Source: Cupriavidus consociatus (lineage in GTDB: Bacteria > Pseudomonadota > Gammaproteobacteria > Burkholderiales > Burkholderiaceae). Taken from it: 64,000 nucleotides of DNA. Position numbers and translations under genes: made by a program. The notes below the pieces were generated by a model. The model was not told the origin of the DNA, did no database searches, and saw only the letters and a program-made list of their open reading frames with translations. Below are positions 62,907-64,000 of this stretch, piece after piece. The DNA lies in contig NZ_JAGIQA010000022.1 in assembly GCF_017814975.1 (NCBI RefSeq), positions 62,001-126,000 of the forward strand, given 5' to 3'. Position 1 is the first letter of the stretch. Every line of letters begins with the position of its first letter.

Positions 62907-64000
62907 TGAAGCAGAGTAAGAGTAGTGCGGCGCGCTACACCGCAGCGGCCGTAGCGGCTGCAACGCTGCTGACCGGTTGCGGCGTGGTGGAAACGCGCAA
63001 CATACAGAACGCCATCGGCAACGAGGCGCACGCGGCATACGCGGATGTGCCCCGCAGCCGTCCGGTATTCCGGGTGCATGAGGGCGCCTGGCTGATGGGT
63101 GAGAAGATCCGCGCGAGCAAGCCGCAGCCGGACATCTACAACAAACACGTGGTGTTTAAAGGCACGCTCGGGTCACTGACCGAAGCTGCCAACTGGATCG
63201 CACAAAGTGTAGGCGTGCGGGCGACCGTGGACGCCTCAGCCGTTGCGTCGGCGACGGGCGGTTCGGCACCTACGCAGCCAGCCGCCGGGTCGCGGCCGAC
63301 TGGACCCATTCCGATGGGTGGTACGCCCCGCGTGGACCTGACCGCCCCATTGGCCGGCGCTTCTGCGTCGGGCCAGGGTGCTGGCGTGGCAATCACGATA
63401 CCCTTGACCCTGCGGTATGACGGGAACTTCAAGGGTTTCCTCGATGCCGTCGAGGCGCATTTTGGTGTCTGGTCGCGTTACAACGACGGCACGGTGTCGT
63501 TCTTCCGGACGGAAACCCGGACGTTCATGCTGCCGAGCCTCGCGGATGCCTCGTCCATGAACGGTTCGATCACCACGTCGGACAGCAGCTCCGGGGGGAT
63601 GGCCGGCGCCGGCGGAAACGGCGGCAGTGTAGGCGGAAGTGGCGGCCGTAGCGGCCAGTCGATGAACATGTCCGTCGAGATGAAGCCGTGGGAAACCCTC
63701 CAGGCGACTGCCAAGGCCGTCGCTGGCGCCAGCGCCGAAGTCGTGGTCGACAAGAACCTTGGCACCCTGACCGTGACCGGCGATCCGGTGCAATGCGACC
63801 GCATCGAACAGTTCGTCAAGAGCCTGGCCGCCATGTACGGAAAGCAGGTGGCTATCGATGTGCAGGTCTACGAAGTCCGCGTGACCCGCGAGGACAACTA
63901 CGGGCTGAACCTGTCTCTTGCCTACCAAAGCTCCGCTGGCCAGACCGGCGTCGCGTTCAGCTCCGTCAGCACGCCGACGATTTCAGGCAGTGCCACCCCG
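62903..64000 (+). CDS. pilN: PilN-type type IVB pilus secretin, partial (runs off window)
   Basis: The first 366 residues of a lipoprotein secretin. Lipobox TLLTGCGVV, then RNIQNAIGNEAHAAYADVPRSRPVFRV and a variable Pro/Gly stretch. An N0/N1-like part follows (IPLTLRYDGNFKGFLDAVEAHFGVWSRYNDGTVSFFRTETRTFMLPSL), then a Ser/Gly-rich loop and the N-domain VEMKPWETLQATAKAVAGASAEVVVDKNLGTLTVTGDPVQCDRIEQFV. The secretin barrel begins at QVAIDVQVYEVRVTREDNYGLNL and is cut by the window end. Two adjacent ATGs (62903, 62906) can start it. Confidence 0.9.
   Translation, partial: MMKQSKSSAARYTAAAVAAATLLTGCGVVETRNIQNAIGNEAHAAYADVPRSRPVFRVHEGAWLMGEKIRASKPQPDIYNKHVVFKGTLGSLTEAANWIAQSVGVRATVDASAVASATGGSAPTQPAAGSRPTGPIPMGGTPRVDLTAPLAGASASGQGAGVAITIPLTLRYDGNFKGFLDAVEAHFGVWSRYNDGTVSFFRTETRTFMLPSLADASSMNGSITTSDSSSGGMAGAGGNGGSVGGSGGRSGQSMNMSVEMKPWETLQATAKAVAGASAEVVVDKNLGTLTVTGDPVQCDRIEQFVKSLAAMYGKQVAIDVQVYEVRVTREDNYGLNLSLAYQSSAGQTGVAFSSVSTPTISGSATP

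Overview
The window looks like part of a large conjugative plasmid, or a megaplasmid accessory region, from a GC-rich betaproteobacterium of the Burkholderiaceae (Cupriavidus/Ralstonia/Burkholderia type). The reasons are a Bug-family (TctC-like) solute-binding protein, high-GC codon use, a parAB locus next to an iteron-bound Rep_3-type initiator, and a VirB-type conjugation system carrying type IVB pilus genes. No search was run; family calls rest on motifs and remembered family architecture.

Layout. (1) 1-12 kb is a worn metabolic segment. It has an enolase-superfamily sugar-acid dehydratase and a Bug binding protein, a decayed 2-hydroxyacid dehydrogenase, a decayed biotin-carboxylase fragment lying just before an intact pyruvate carboxylase, a periplasmic binding protein, a frameshifted cystathionine gamma-synthase/methionine gamma-lyase-type gene and a truncated zinc-ribbon adenylate/guanylate cyclase. 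(2) 12.4-32.5 kb is a mobile-element pile-up. It holds an intact IS110-family element, a truncated second one, and a wrecked TniA-TniB-TniQ transposon. A four-gene, three-integrase element (GInt/Tn554-like, 15961-21766) has landed inside tniA, and its ends can be read to the base. Next to this lies a second multi-recombinase island with the gene order of a gamma-mobile-trio (GmtY-GmtZ-GmtX), bounded by 13-bp direct repeats at 24644 and 32469. It carries a small VPA1267-like protein and a RecD-type helicase, and its GmtZ gene has an in-frame amber codon. (3) 32.8-43.1 kb is the plasmid maintenance region: a lone tyrosine recombinase, a 2-kb non-coding stretch with iterons and five parS-like palindromes (partly in a tandem duplication), parB-parA, an iteron-rich origin, the Rep initiator, a winged-helix protein and a likely small RNA. 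(4) 43.3-64 kb begins with a UvrD-like helicase and then holds the conjugation system as two divergent operons. The leftward one is virB11-virB2-virB3-virB4-virB5-virB6, a TraI_2-like protein, the coupling protein and small accessory proteins. The rightward one is virB8-virB9-virB10, a transglycosylase, a CagX/TcpQ-like protein, a second transglycosylase, a PilL-like TcpQ protein and the PilN secretin, which runs off the window.

The divergent conjugation operons share a matching long dyad (GAAAGCT-N14-AGCTTTC), one copy before each operon and oriented with it, so one regulator probably drives both. Points most worth a second look are the two nested multi-integrase elements with their exact ends, this shared operator, the relaxase-like protein that lacks its HD motif, and the candidate small RNA beside the replication genes.
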